Source: G963708235 sp963708235
Lineage (GTDB): Bacteria > Actinomycetota > Acidimicrobiia > Spongiisociales > UBA5794
Assembly (NCBI GenBank): GCA_963708235.1
Contig: OY970200.1
Span: forward strand, 3,676,381 to 3,740,380
Reading direction: 5' to 3'
DNA: 64,000 nt
The notes beneath the pieces are model-generated. The model made no database searches. It was given only the letters and a program-made list of their open reading frames with translations, and had not been told where the DNA came from. Within the stretch, counting starts at the first letter, position 1. Each line of letters starts with the position of its first letter. Below, in pieces: positions 45,957 through 55,229 of this stretch. Made by a program: the position numbers and the translations under genes.

Positions 45957-46298
45957 ATGAGCCGAGACAAGACCTTTGCGTACGTGGGCGAATCCGCCGA
46001 TCTCCAGTCCATCGGGCGTCGGCTCTTGTCGAGGTTCAGCCCGCCGCTGCAGGCCGAAGAGGTGGACCGTTGTCTGCGCGAATGCATCGCGACCTTCGAG
46101 GACGCACCCGTGCGCAACTACCTCTCGGTGCTGATCGAGCGGGCTGCGGCGGACCGGTTGCGCTCCGTGGTCCATGACATGCCGCAAGGCTCGAGATTGA
46201 ACGCTCCCGTGGACGTACCCGATGTGAGGGTTCTCGGGGTCAGGACGGATCGGCGTGCGACGCTCGGAGGTGTGGGATGGTCGCCGCCCAGACCGTGA
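45957..46298 (+). CDS. Small helical protein, three-helix-bundle type
   Basis: 113 residues from the ATG at 45957 with GGAGAAG upstream. Residues ~20-85 form three amphipathic helices (DLQSIGRRLLSRF, AEEVDRCLRECIATF, NYLSVLIERAAADRLR), like the three-helix dimerisation domain found beside low-molecular phosphatases in actinobacteria. The C-terminal part is basic and less ordered. Domain name is from memory. Confidence 0.6.
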   Translation: MSRDKTFAYVGESADLQSIGRRLLSRFSPPLQAEEVDRCLRECIATFEDAPVRNYLSVLIERAAADRLRSVVHDMPQGSRLNAPVDVPDVRVLGVRTDRRATLGGVGWSPPRP

Positions 46299-46386
46299 CC
46301 GCGTCGACCTGCCGGTCGGACAACCCGGGTGACCCGGGGCGGGTTCATTCGCATTACAGCTGCCGTACACACGAATCGAGGTAGTC

Positions 46387-47172
46387 ATGGTCGGCAAGGT
46401 CGCACCGGTGCTCTCCGCCGAACAGGTTTCGGAAGTGCTCCGACTCATCGATGGAGCGGACAGCGTCGAGCTGAAGTTGACGGTGCCCGACACCGACCAC
46501 CGATCGGCGATCGCCGCCCTCGGCATGGATGTGCTCGATGCCCACATTCGACAGGTCGCCTTCTTCGATACCCCGGAGCTGGCGCTCAACAACAACGGCG
46601 TCGTCGTGCGGGCGCGGCGGATCCAGGGCAAGCCGGGTGATTCCATCGTCAAGCTGCGGCCCATCGTGCCCGATGAGATTCCTGAGAAGGTCCGCCAGTC
46701 GCCCAGCTTCGGTATCGAGGTCGACGCCATGCCGGGTGGCTTCGTCTGCTCCGGATCGATGAAGGCCCAGCTCGATCCGGTGAAGGCGAAAGCGGCATTC
46801 GCCGGCGACCGGCGGATATCCAAGCTTTTCACCAAGGAACAACGCAGGTTCTTCGCCGATCACGCACCGGAGGCGATCGGGCTCGACGAGCTTTCACTGC
46901 TCGGACCGATCAACATCATGAAGCTCAAGTTCACACCTGGCGACTTCGGTCAGCGACTGGTGGCCGAGCTGTGGTTCTATCCCGATGGATCGCGCATTCT
47001 CGAGCTTTCCACCAAATGTGCGCCGGCCGAGGCTTTCGATGTCGCCGCCAGAACGAAGGCCTTCCTGGTCGAGCACGGCGTCGATCTCGCCGGGGAGCAG
47101 CAGACCAAGACCAAGACAGCGTTGGATTTCTTCGCCGGCGAGTTGCAGGCCCGAGCGCGGCAGGGGTTGTGA
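46387..47172 (+). CDS. CYTH-domain protein (triphosphate tunnel fold)
   Basis: 261 residues. It has SVELKLTVPD near residue 28 (the ExK/ELK motif of CYTH proteins), VVVRARRIQG (basic strand) and SIVKLRPIVPD, with LDELSLLGPIN and FGQRLVAELWFYPDG as later strands. CYTH enzymes bind triphosphates such as thiamine triphosphate or inorganic triphosphate. The helical C-terminus (about 210-261, ARTKAFLVEHGVD) resembles CHAD-like helices. It is 40 bases upstream of the P-type ATPase and follows the Ppx fusion. Confidence 0.8.
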   Translation: MVGKVAPVLSAEQVSEVLRLIDGADSVELKLTVPDTDHRSAIAALGMDVLDAHIRQVAFFDTPELALNNNGVVVRARRIQGKPGDSIVKLRPIVPDEIPEKVRQSPSFGIEVDAMPGGFVCSGSMKAQLDPVKAKAAFAGDRRISKLFTKEQRRFFADHAPEAIGLDELSLLGPINIMKLKFTPGDFGQRLVAELWFYPDGSRILELSTKCAPAEAFDVAARTKAFLVEHGVDLAGEQQTKTKTALDFFAGELQARARQGL

Positions 47173-47212
47173 CGACGTACGGCTCGAAACCGAGAAAGAT
47201 CGGGGCAATGGG

Positions 47213-49945
47213 ATGGCAATGATCGAGCCAGAAACGGCGGAGGCGGACTGGTATGCGTTGTCGGCGGACGATGTCATCGCCCGCGTGGGGGTCGACGCCG
47301 ACAACGGACTCGATCCTGAAGAGGTGCTGCGGCGTCTGGCCGAGTTCGGGCGCAACGAGATCGCCACCGAACCGCCACCGACGTTGTGGGAGGTGGCCAA
47401 GGGTCAGCTGGCCAACCCGATGAACATCATGTTGCTGATCGTGGGCGTCGCCAGCCTGGCCATCGGGCAGGTGGCGACCGGGTTGATCGTGCTGGCGTTG
47501 GTGTCGTTCAACGTGACCATGGGGACGAATCAGGAGCGCAAGGCGATGGCCAGCGTCGAGGCACTGGCGCAGCTCCAGGTTCCCCACGCCCGGGTGCGTC
47601 GGTCGGGCAGCGTCGAGCAGGTCGAGTCGACCGAACTCGTGCCGGGCGACATCGTACTGATCGAAGCCGGTGAGCTGGTTCCGGCCGATGCCCGCATCCT
47701 CACCGCGGCCTCGTTGGAGGTGCAGGAGGCTTCGCTGACCGGCGAGAGCGCACCGATCGCCAAGGACGCCACGACCTTACCCGCCGGGGAGACGGCGCTC
47801 GGCGACAGGACCAACCTGGTCTTCCAGAACACCCAGGTGACCAGGGGCTCGGCGGTCACGGTCGTGGTCGCCACCGGTGCGACGACGCAGATGGGTCGCA
47901 TCGCCGGCATGGTCACGGCGACGAAGCGCACCAAGTCACCGCTGCAGCGGGAGCTGGACGGTCTGACCAAGCTGTTCGGCATCCTCGCCTGGGCGGCGGT
48001 GGCGGTCATCGCCCTTGTCGGTATCGCTCGCGGCCAGGAAACCGAGACCCTGATCCTGTTGTGCGTATCGACGGCGATCTCGGCCATCCCGACGGGCCTG
48101 CCGACGTTCGTGCAGCTGATGCTGTCGTCCGGGGCGCAGCGGCTCGCCGAGGCCAAGGCGGTAGTCAAGTCGCTCACCGACGTGGAGACGCTGGGCGGCA
48201 CGACAGTGATCAACAGCGACAAGACCGGCACCCTGACGATGAACGCCATGACGGCGACGACGATGTTGGCCGGGGGCGACTGGTACAAGATCGAGGGCGG
48301 CGGCTACAAGAAGTCAGGCGCCATCCTCGGTGCGGCCGGCGTCCCCACTCCCGACTTCACCCGTTTGGCGCTCGGGCTCGTGCTCTGCAGCGACGCCACC
48401 GTCGCCGACGACGAGTCGATCATCGGCGACCCGACCGAGGCGGCGCTGGTGGTGCTCGCCGCCAAGATCGGTGTCGACGCCGAGGAGTCCCGTCGGACAC
48501 TGCCACGGCGGGGGGCGGTGCCGTTCGACTCCGAGTACAAGTTCATGGCCACGCTCCACGACCGCCCGGCGGCGCCAACCGGGGGTGTCCTCCGGGAACC
48601 CCACTTCGCCAGCGTGAAGGGTGCGCCCGACGTCATCATCGACCGGTGTGCGACGGCGCTGTGGCACGGGGAGCTGGTCCCCATGGCGCAAGTCCGCGAC
48701 GAGCTGCTCGACGCCAACCGGCAATTGTCCGAGCGTGGGCTCCGGGTGCTGGGCTTCGCCGCCCGCGACCTCCCGCCCGAGATCATGACCGCGGCGCTCG
48801 CCGACCCGATGGGCGAGATGCACGACCTCATGCTCATCGCCCTCGTGGGCATCATCGACCCGTTGCGCGCCGAGGCCGTCGATGCCGTCCGTATCGCCCG
48901 CACCGCCGGGATCGATGTCCGCATGATCACCGGCGACCATACCGTGACCGCCCGGGCGATCGCCGACGAGCTCGGGCTGGGCCCGGGCGTCATCACCGGC
49001 ACCGAGCTCTCCCACCTGAGCGACGCCGAAGTGATCGCACAGCTCCCGCAGCTCCACGTCTTCGGTCGTGTCGCCCCCGAAGACAAGGTTCGCCTCGCCC
49101 GGCTGATGCAGGAGGACGGCGAGGTGGTGGCGATGACCGGCGACGCCGTCAACGACGCCGCCGCCTTGAAGCAGGCCGACGTCGGCGTCGCCATGGGCAG
49201 CGGCTCGGAAGTCACCAAGCAGGCCGGAAAGCTCGTGCTCACCGACGACAACTTCGCCACCCTGGTGAAGGCCGTCGAATACGGGCGGGACATCTACCGC
49301 CGGATCTCGTCGTACGTGAAGCTTCAGCTGACCATCCTGTCGTCGGTCCTCCAGCTGATGCTGTTCGCCACCATCCTCAACATCAACGGCGGCGTCGCTC
49401 TGTTCCCGATGCAACTGTTGTTCGCCAAGTTCTTCGTCGTCGTCACCGTGGTCGTCGGGTTCATCGTCGACGTGCCCGACCCCGGTGTCATGCAGCGGGC
49501 TCCGCGTACGCCGGGATCGCGGATCGCCACCCGCCCCCAGACTGTGCGCTGGGCGATCACCGGTTTCATCATCGCCTCCCTGGCGTTGATGTTGTTGGCC
49601 TGGGGCCCCGACGAGCCGAGCACCACGGACGCTTCGGTGTCGATGACGATGGCCTTTGCGGTTGTCGCCCTCAGCGCCGTCAACAACGGCCTCGTCATGC
49701 GCCGCGAACGCGAAGCGTGGTGGTCCACACCGATGTTCCCCTACCTCGGATGGATCATCGGAGGGTGGCTACTCACCTGGGCAGCCGTCGAGCTGAACAT
49801 GCTGCAGCGCCTTCTCGACACTGTCCCGCTCACCGGTGCCCAATGGGGTCTCGTCCTCGGATTGTCGCTCGTCGCACCGGCATTCACCGCGATCGACAAG
49901 GCCATCCACCTCCGCCGGCTCAACCGTTCACGGCAGCAAGCCTGA
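47213..49945 (+). CDS. P-type ATPase with divergent transport site
   Basis: 910 residues. The catalytic part is complete: TGES, phosphorylated D336 in INSDKTGTLTMN, KGAPDVIID, and GDAVNDAAALKQADVGVAMG (usually GDGVNDAPALK). Overall layout is P2-type (SERCA/PMCA-like) with an N-terminal cation-ATPase domain. But ion-binding positions differ: M4 reads IPTGLP (T294 in place of Glu of PEGLP), M5 lacks the Asn/Glu of NMKxxxxxxxxxxxGE, and M6 has PMQLLFAKFF (K739) instead of LLWVNLVTD. Such changes suggest a different cargo, possibly a non-cation. Embedded in the triphosphate block. Confidence 0.9.
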   Translation: MAMIEPETAEADWYALSADDVIARVGVDADNGLDPEEVLRRLAEFGRNEIATEPPPTLWEVAKGQLANPMNIMLLIVGVASLAIGQVATGLIVLALVSFNVTMGTNQERKAMASVEALAQLQVPHARVRRSGSVEQVESTELVPGDIVLIEAGELVPADARILTAASLEVQEASLTGESAPIAKDATTLPAGETALGDRTNLVFQNTQVTRGSAVTVVVATGATTQMGRIAGMVTATKRTKSPLQRELDGLTKLFGILAWAAVAVIALVGIARGQETETLILLCVSTAISAIPTGLPTFVQLMLSSGAQRLAEAKAVVKSLTDVETLGGTTVINSDKTGTLTMNAMTATTMLAGGDWYKIEGGGYKKSGAILGAAGVPTPDFTRLALGLVLCSDATVADDESIIGDPTEAALVVLAAKIGVDAEESRRTLPRRGAVPFDSEYKFMATLHDRPAAPTGGVLREPHFASVKGAPDVIIDRCATALWHGELVPMAQVRDELLDANRQLSERGLRVLGFAARDLPPEIMTAALADPMGEMHDLMLIALVGIIDPLRAEAVDAVRIARTAGIDVRMITGDHTVTARAIADELGLGPGVITGTELSHLSDAEVIAQLPQLHVFGRVAPEDKVRLARLMQEDGEVVAMTGDAVNDAAALKQADVGVAMGSGSEVTKQAGKLVLTDDNFATLVKAVEYGRDIYRRISSYVKLQLTILSSVLQLMLFATILNINGGVALFPMQLLFAKFFVVVTVVVGFIVDVPDPGVMQRAPRTPGSRIATRPQTVRWAITGFIIASLALMLLAWGPDEPSTTDASVSMTMAFAVVALSAVNNGLVMRREREAWWSTPMFPYLGWIIGGWLLTWAAVELNMLQRLLDTVPLTGAQWGLVLGLSLVAPAFTAIDKAIHLRRLNRSRQQA

Positions 49946-50150
49946 TTGCAGCCCGCCGGACCGGGCACTATTGACAACATCCGCTACCAGTAGTCAGCCC
50001 GCCCGCGGTGATGAGGTGGCCCGAGTTCGTTCCGTCGACGGTTCGTGACCTTCTCCGCTAGACCGAGCCTGCTCACTGACGGAGGCGACTCGCACTGGGC
50101 GGTGGGGCCGAATGTGCTGGCCCTGATGTCGACGGGGCAGCCCGGCGATG

Positions 50151-50855
50151 TCAGGGTGCAGTGGTGTGGGCCTCGGTCCATCTGATGCGTTCGCGGCGCC
50201 CGGGGATTCCGTTGGTGATCTCGACCCACACCCCGTTGCGGTCGACCTCGTAGCTGCGAAAGGCGCAGGCGATGCCCTGGGCGTTCATCAGGTCCGCCGA
50301 GTCCATGAGCTGGAAGTGCAGGTGGGGGGCGGTCGAGTTCCCGGTGTGACCGATCCGGCCGATGATGTCGCCGGTGCGGACATGCTGACCTGCGGCGACC
50401 GCAACCGAGCCGGGGGCGAAGTGGGCGAAACCGGCGTAGACGTCGCCGGAGCGGAGGATCACGTGGTTGCCCATGATCGCCGGGATCTTGTCCGGCCGGA
50501 ACGTCACGGCGTTCTTGAGGGCAAGGGCGATCTCGCGCAGCGGATGGATCCAGGCCCGTTCCTCAATCCCGTCGCTCGCCGCCACCACCTCGGCGTCGAA
50601 CGGGGCGTGGACCGGTGCTCCCCATGCGTAGGACTCACGGGTCCGGCCACCGAAGATCGGGCCCCGCACCCTGCCGGCAGGGTGATAGTGGACCCCTCTG
50701 CGCCCGTCGACCTTGAGCAGGTCATACGCATACCGCTGACCCAACATGTCGGTGCCGTGGCTCGGCACCCGGTGTGCCGGTGTCGTGACCGCCATCCAGC
50801 CCTCCCCACGCAAAGGGAAATCAACCACGACCGGGTTCTCGAGGGCGTCAGGCAT
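50151..50855 (-). CDS. M23-family metallopeptidase
   Basis: 234 residues from the ATG at 50855. Lysostaphin-like barrel: APVHAPFDAEVVAASDG, then GNHVILRSGDVYAGFAHFAPGS, GQHVRTGDIIGRIGHTGNST and PHLHFQLMD; the last HxH and HFAP supply metal ligands. The first ligand His (in the HxGxD motif) is not obvious: HGTDMLGQRYAYD at residue ~33 may provide it. No signal peptide, unusual for an M23 cell-wall hydrolase. Divergent from the aminotransferase at 50959. Confidence 0.78.
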   Translation of the reverse strand: MPDALENPVVVDFPLRGEGWMAVTTPAHRVPSHGTDMLGQRYAYDLLKVDGRRGVHYHPAGRVRGPIFGGRTRESYAWGAPVHAPFDAEVVAASDGIEERAWIHPLREIALALKNAVTFRPDKIPAIMGNHVILRSGDVYAGFAHFAPGSVAVAAGQHVRTGDIIGRIGHTGNSTAPHLHFQLMDSADLMNAQGIACAFRSYEVDRNGVWVEITNGIPGRRERIRWTEAHTTAP

Positions 50856-50958
50856 CGACGGGAGCGTACCGGCCGACCACGGGCAGGTCCGCACCGATCT
50901 ATGGCGGTCCCCGGCGACCCATCGCCAGTACGCGCCCGCCGGATGCCACAATGCCGCC

Positions 50959-52254
50959 ATGAACCTCGATGACGGGCTCGCCCGGGCCGAACGCCATATG
51001 ATCCGGTACGGCGGCACCTGGATGCCGTTCATTGCCGACCGGGCCGAGGGGTCGTTTGTCGAGGACGCCTCGGGGCGGCGCATCCTCGACTTCACCAGCG
51101 GCCAGATGAGCGCCATCCTCGGACATTCGCATCCGGAGATCGTGGCGGTGGTGCGTGACCTCATCGGGAGGCTCGACCACCTGTATTCGGGGATGTTGTC
51201 CGCACCGGTGATCGACCTCGCCGAAGCGCTCGGCTCCCTGGCACCGGGGCTGACCAAGGTGTTGCTGCTGACCACCGGCGCTGAGGCGAACGAGGCCGGG
51301 CTCAAGATCGCCAAGGCCGCCACCGGTGGCTGGGAGGTGGTCGGGTTTGCCCAGAGCTGGCACGGGATGACCGGCGGTGCCGCCGCCGCCACCTACTCGG
51401 CGGGTCGCCGTGGCCACGGGCCCGCCCCGTCGGGTTCGATGGCGATGTTCGCCCCCAACACCTACCGCCCGCGGTTCGTCGACGCCGACGGCAACCTCGA
51501 CTGGCTCGCCGAACTCGACGACGGGTTCGACCTCATCGACCGGCAGAGCGCCGGCGCTCCCGCCGCCTTCATCGCCGAACCGATCCTCTCCTCCGGCGGG
51601 ATCCTGGAACTCCCCGACGGGTACCTCGCCGCCCTCCACGAGCGCTGCCGGGAGCGGGGCATGCTGCTGATGCTCGACGAGGCCCAGACCGGGATCGGGC
51701 GCACCGGCACCATGTTTGCGTTCGAACCCGACGGGATCGTCCCCGACATCCTCACCCTGTCAAAGACCCTCGGCGCCGGGCTCCCGCTGGCGGCAGTGCT
51801 CACCACCGAAGAGATCGAACAGCGCGCCCACGACGCCGGCTTCCTGTTCTACACCACACATGTCTCCGATCCGCTCCCCGCCGCCGTCGGGCTCAAAGTC
51901 ATCGAGGTGGTGCTGCGGGATCACCTCGCCGAGCGCGCCGTCACCGCCGGTGCCCGCCTCCGCAGCGGGCTCGAGACCCTCCGCGACCGCTACGACTGCA
52001 TCGGCGATGTCCGGGGCCGTGGCCTCCTCGTCGGCGTCGAGATCGTCACCGACAAGCAATCGAAGAAACCCGCCTCGGGAATCGGCGACGCCATCACCCG
52101 CCGCTGTCTCGAGCTCGGGTTGTCGATGAACATCGTCGGTCTCCCCGGGATGGGCGGGGTCTTCCGGATCGCCCCTCCGCTCACCGTCACCGACGCCGAG
52201 ATCGATCTGGGGCTCGGCATCCTCGACCGGGCCGTCGCCGACGTCGCCGGCTGA
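50959..52254 (+). CDS. Class III aminotransferase (dialkylglycine decarboxylase-like)
   Basis: 431 residues. PLP lysine K269 in LSKTLGAGLPL; LMLDEAQTGIGRTG supplies the PLP-binding Asp; TTGAEANEAGLKIAKAAT is the phosphate-binding region. Sequence flavour (FTSGQMSAILGHSHPEIVAVV, FLFYTTHVSDPLPAAVG) is of 2,2-dialkylglycine decarboxylase and related aspartate-aminotransferase-family proteins rather than GABA transaminase. With the gene at 17372 it is the second class III enzyme in the window. Confidence 0.88.
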   Translation: MNLDDGLARAERHMIRYGGTWMPFIADRAEGSFVEDASGRRILDFTSGQMSAILGHSHPEIVAVVRDLIGRLDHLYSGMLSAPVIDLAEALGSLAPGLTKVLLLTTGAEANEAGLKIAKAATGGWEVVGFAQSWHGMTGGAAAATYSAGRRGHGPAPSGSMAMFAPNTYRPRFVDADGNLDWLAELDDGFDLIDRQSAGAPAAFIAEPILSSGGILELPDGYLAALHERCRERGMLLMLDEAQTGIGRTGTMFAFEPDGIVPDILTLSKTLGAGLPLAAVLTTEEIEQRAHDAGFLFYTTHVSDPLPAAVGLKVIEVVLRDHLAERAVTAGARLRSGLETLRDRYDCIGDVRGRGLLVGVEIVTDKQSKKPASGIGDAITRRCLELGLSMNIVGLPGMGGVFRIAPPLTVTDAEIDLGLGILDRAVADVAG

Positions 52255-52385
52255 CAAGGCTGACCGGTCTCGGCGGACGAGGTCGGGGCTCGCCACGCGG
52301 AAATCTGTATCAAGGTCGGGGCTCACCCCTCTCGTGTACCGGAGCGGACGATGCGAGCCGCTCGTACCTCCGAGAAGGGATGATC

Positions 52386-53690
52386 ATGAGTTTCCGACGT
52401 GTCCTGTTGACCGCCATGGCCATTGCAGTGTTCCTGATGAGCGCCATCGCCCCGGGCGCCGCAAGTGAATCCGGTGACGGATCGGATAGACCAACTGACG
52501 AGCACGGGGAGGTGTTCAAGGCGTTGGAGCGGGATCTCGGACTCACCGAGAAGCAGGCCCTCGCCGTCGTCGAAGCACAAGATCGCGCCATCGTCCTCGA
52601 CGCCAAGCTCCAGCAGGAACTCGGCGATGCGTTCGCCGGATCGGTGTTCGACATCGAGTCCGGACGTCTCCGGGTCTTCGTCTCCGACAAGAACGCCGCA
52701 GCCGCCGCCGAGCGCGCCGGCGCCGAGGTCAAGCTGGTCGCCCGCAGCGGCGCCGAGCTGAACCGGATCGCCGCCACCCTCGATGCCGCCACCGGCTACC
52801 AGCAGCCGACACGACCCGGCGAGCGTCCCACCGTCAAGCGCCCCGTGATCCTCGCCGGGCTCCAGGGCTGGTTCCTCGACCCCGAATCCAACACCATCCG
52901 GGTCACCGCCGAACACGGCAAGCTGGACGAAGCCGCCAAGTACCTGGCCCAGTTCGGTGAGGCCGTCTCGCTGGAGGAGGCCCCCAAGGGCGGCGTGGCG
53001 CTGCCGGCGGCCTTCATGGACGGCGGCGACGGCATCCACGGCAAGGGCGGCAGCGGTACCAACTGTTCCGCCGGGTTCAACCTCCGCAACAAGAACACCG
53101 GTCAGGGTTACCTGCTGACCGCCGGTCACTGTGTCACCAAGAACGCCACGCTCAAGGGTTCCAACGGCAACAACTTTGGCAAGGTGCTCGAGGAGTGGTT
53201 CCCCACCTACGACGATGCGCTTGCCCGCAACGACAACCCGGGGCTGTGGACCCAGGGTCCGTGGATCGACAAGAACCCGTCGAACGGTGGCGTCAACATC
53301 GTCTCCGGTTTCACCGACGCCCCGATCGGGACGGCGATCTGCAAGTCCGGCAAGACCACCAAGTACACCTGTGGTCAGATCACCGCCAAGAACCAGAGCG
53401 TGACCTACTCCGGCTCCGGCACCGTGTACGGGCTCACCCGCCACAACGCCTGTGTCCGCAAGGGTGATTCCGGCGGCGCCAACGTCTCCGTCAAGCTCAA
53501 CATCACCTCCTTCTTCCCACTGAGCTTCACCCTGGGCTACGCCGCCGAGGGTGTCAGCAGCGGCGCCACGCTGTACGGCGCCGACTTCAAGTGCGGTGAG
53601 CAGGTCGGTGTGGCCAACACGTCCTGGTACTTCCCGGTCGCCGACAGCCTTGCCTACTTCGGCCCCAAGTACGGCATCTCCATGTGGTGA
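52386..53690 (+). CDS. Secreted S1 (alpha-lytic/streptogrisin-like) protease
   Basis: 434 residues from the ATG at 52386 with GAGAAGGG upstream. Signal peptide (1-30), a pro-region (about 31-210) acting as folding chaperone, then the chymotrypsin-fold catalytic domain: H248 in LLTAGHC, D276/D277 in TYDDALA, S362 in RKGDSGGANVS; two probable disulphide Cys pairs. Pro-domain includes VFDIESGRLRVFV twice in similar form. Extracellular. A terminator follows. Confidence 0.93.
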   Translation: MSFRRVLLTAMAIAVFLMSAIAPGAASESGDGSDRPTDEHGEVFKALERDLGLTEKQALAVVEAQDRAIVLDAKLQQELGDAFAGSVFDIESGRLRVFVSDKNAAAAAERAGAEVKLVARSGAELNRIAATLDAATGYQQPTRPGERPTVKRPVILAGLQGWFLDPESNTIRVTAEHGKLDEAAKYLAQFGEAVSLEEAPKGGVALPAAFMDGGDGIHGKGGSGTNCSAGFNLRNKNTGQGYLLTAGHCVTKNATLKGSNGNNFGKVLEEWFPTYDDALARNDNPGLWTQGPWIDKNPSNGGVNIVSGFTDAPIGTAICKSGKTTKYTCGQITAKNQSVTYSGSGTVYGLTRHNACVRKGDSGGANVSVKLNITSFFPLSFTLGYAAEGVSSGATLYGADFKCGEQVGVANTSWYFPVADSLAYFGPKYGISMW

Positions 53691-53715
53691 CCAGACGACA
53701 CCTCGGTGTCACGAA

Positions 53716-53750
53716 GAAGGCCCGGTCGGCATCTTGCCGGCCGGGTCTTC
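53716..53750 (+). terminator. Terminator after S1 protease
   Basis: 15-bp stem with two G-U pairs (53716-53730 with 53736-53750) and a 5-base ATCTT loop, then pyrimidine-rich sequence. Confidence 0.75.
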
Positions 53751-53945
53751 CCCGTTTCCCGCTCACCATTGCGACCAGGTTGCCCCGCCACCATTGCCCG
53801 GTCGTTCACCGATTCGGGCCGGTGGACCCATGCCCTACGGCACGGTTCGCAATACGCTGCAAACTTCCCCCGGTAGGTGTGACGCCGGGTAGGGCGTCTC
53901 ACCGGCAGGGCCGGGGGGATGGCCAGGGGGAACGTGGGGGAAACA

Positions 53946-54524
53946 ATGGACGACCTGTATGCCGCATTGGGCATTCCGCCCGATGCAACCATCGAACAGG
54001 TCCGCAGCGCCTATCTGGCCGCCATCAGGCGGGCCCATCCGGATGTGGAGAACGGGGACGAGGATGCCGCCAAGCGGCTCACCTCGGCCTACACCGTGCT
54101 CTCCGACGGAACGAGGCGGGCGGACTACGACCGGAACCAACGGCGAGCCGTCGGCGGGGACCTCCCCGAGGGCGGGTCTGGCGATCGCGCAGCCGGAGAC
54201 GGGTCGGCGGCACCCGCCGAGATCGACCTCGATCGACCCGAACCCGCCGACGCCATCTGCGACAACTGCGGCCCGGAGCCTTCGGTGGGGTTCACGGTGG
54301 CCGTCGATGGGGAGAATTTGCGTCCCGTCACGGTCTCAGCCTCAACAGCGATCTCTGCGAAGAGTGCTCGACGGCGGCCCGCCAGGACCTCGAGGGTCGA
54401 AAGCTCCTCCAGGGCCCGGAGGCCATCACCGGGATCTTTGCGGCACTCGGTTATCAGATGGCCCGTCGCACCACCGCGTGCGCCAGGCCCGGAGGACCGT
54501 CAGGTGCGACCCACCGGCGAGTGA
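53946..54524 (+). CDS. J-domain protein with a zinc-ribbon, frameshifted
   Basis: About 192 residues when restored, ATG at 53946 behind GGGGG. J domain in residues 1-65: LYAALGIPPDATIEQVRSAY, RRAHPDVENG (HPD motif), TSAYTVLSDGTRRADYD. Then an acidic linker, CDNCGPEP, and after an indel near 54312 LNSDLCEECSTAARQDLEG, so a CxxC...CxxC ribbon. A second indel near 54488 would return to the frame ending EDRQVRPTGE at 54524. DnaJ-type cochaperone of unknown client. Confidence 0.75.
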   Translation: MDDLYAALGIPPDATIEQVRSAYLAAIRRAHPDVENGDEDAAKRLTSAYTVLSDGTRRADYDRNQRRAVGGDLPEGGSGDRAAGDGSAAPAEIDLDRPEPADAICDNCGPEPSVGFTVAVDGENLRPVTVSASTAISAKSARRRPARTSRVESSSRARRPSPGSLRHSVIRWPVAPPRAPGPEDRQVRPTGE

Positions 54525-54710
54525 CCGACCCGACAGACGTGGGTGTCATCCCGAAGACCTCGGGCGGTTTCGCACGTCCGGGCGGCTTCGTGACGTCGGT
54601 GCCGGCCAGCGCCCCAGACCACGGAATCGGAGTCCGGGACCATTTCCTCTGGCGCAATCCCTCAAAGACAGGCATGCTGGGGACTGGCCGAAGTGACGAG
54701 GAGCGGGCAC

Positions 54711-54930
54711 ATGGATCGCGACCTGTTCAACATCGACACCGAACCCCTGCCGGTCGAGGACCACGAGGAGATCGTGCTCGAGTACGAGTTCGACGGGATC
54801 GAATCCGCGACGAGTACGAACCCTCGACGGCGAGGTCCAGACGGATGCCACTGACGGACCCGACCAGCAGGTCGAGGATCCGTGGGTCAGCGTCGACGGC
54901 GTCGACGACGCCATCCACTGCCGTGAACTT
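54711..54930 (+). pseudogene. Acidic protein, frameshifted and cut at the contig junction
   Basis: Begins MDRDLFNIDTEPLPVEDHEE at 54711 and is very acidic. After an indel near 54820 another frame reads DGEVQTDATDGPDQQVEDPW and VSVDGVDDAIH, likely the same protein. Coding sense stops by ~54,930, where the DNA changes to a different genome. Family unknown. Confidence 0.5.
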
Positions 54931-55020
54931 CCCGGCGGCGGAGGCGCCGCGGCGGTGGGCGGCGACTGGGGGCTGCGCATGCCGGTCGCATCGTTCGTCA
55001 GCGCCTGGGCAAGAGCGGCA
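54900..55020. other. Probable chimeric junction
   Basis: Left of here all genes are of actinobacterial style; right of here of myxobacterial style with pervasive indels. No insertion sequence, tRNA or repeat marks the border. The exact base cannot be fixed. Confidence 0.65.
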
Positions 55021-55207
55021 GTAACGTCATCGAGCACGAGATCGGCCACGGCTTCGGCTTTCAGGACTACTACGACTGGGACAGGCTCGGAGCCAGCGGC
55101 GGCTCGCTCATGATCGTGGGCTCGCAGAATGGCGGAAGCCGACGGTCGGCGACACCTGGCTGCTTCGCCGCACCTGGAACGAGATGCGCACGCTGCGCGG
55201 CTGGTGA
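55000..55207 (+). CDS. Metallopeptidase C-terminus (partial)
   Basis: Only the last ~70 residues are present, 5' end lost at the junction. NVIEHEIGHGFGFQDYYDW holds an HEIGH zinc motif (55035-55049), followed by SGGSLMIVGSQNGG and, after an indel near 55138, TWLLRRTWNEMRTLRGW and stop at 55205. This is how secreted zinc peptidases or cellulose-binding-type proteins of myxobacteria end. Converges on the next gene. Confidence 0.65.
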
Positions 55208-55229
55208 AAGGCCTCGCGACTCGCCTCGC

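Noticed and set aside
53684..55024. Single 446-codon protein across the J-domain region into the tail
   Set aside because: The frame overlaps the J-domain start out of phase and crosses the chimeric junction; only the part after 54312 has coding sense, as the continuation of the J-domain gene.
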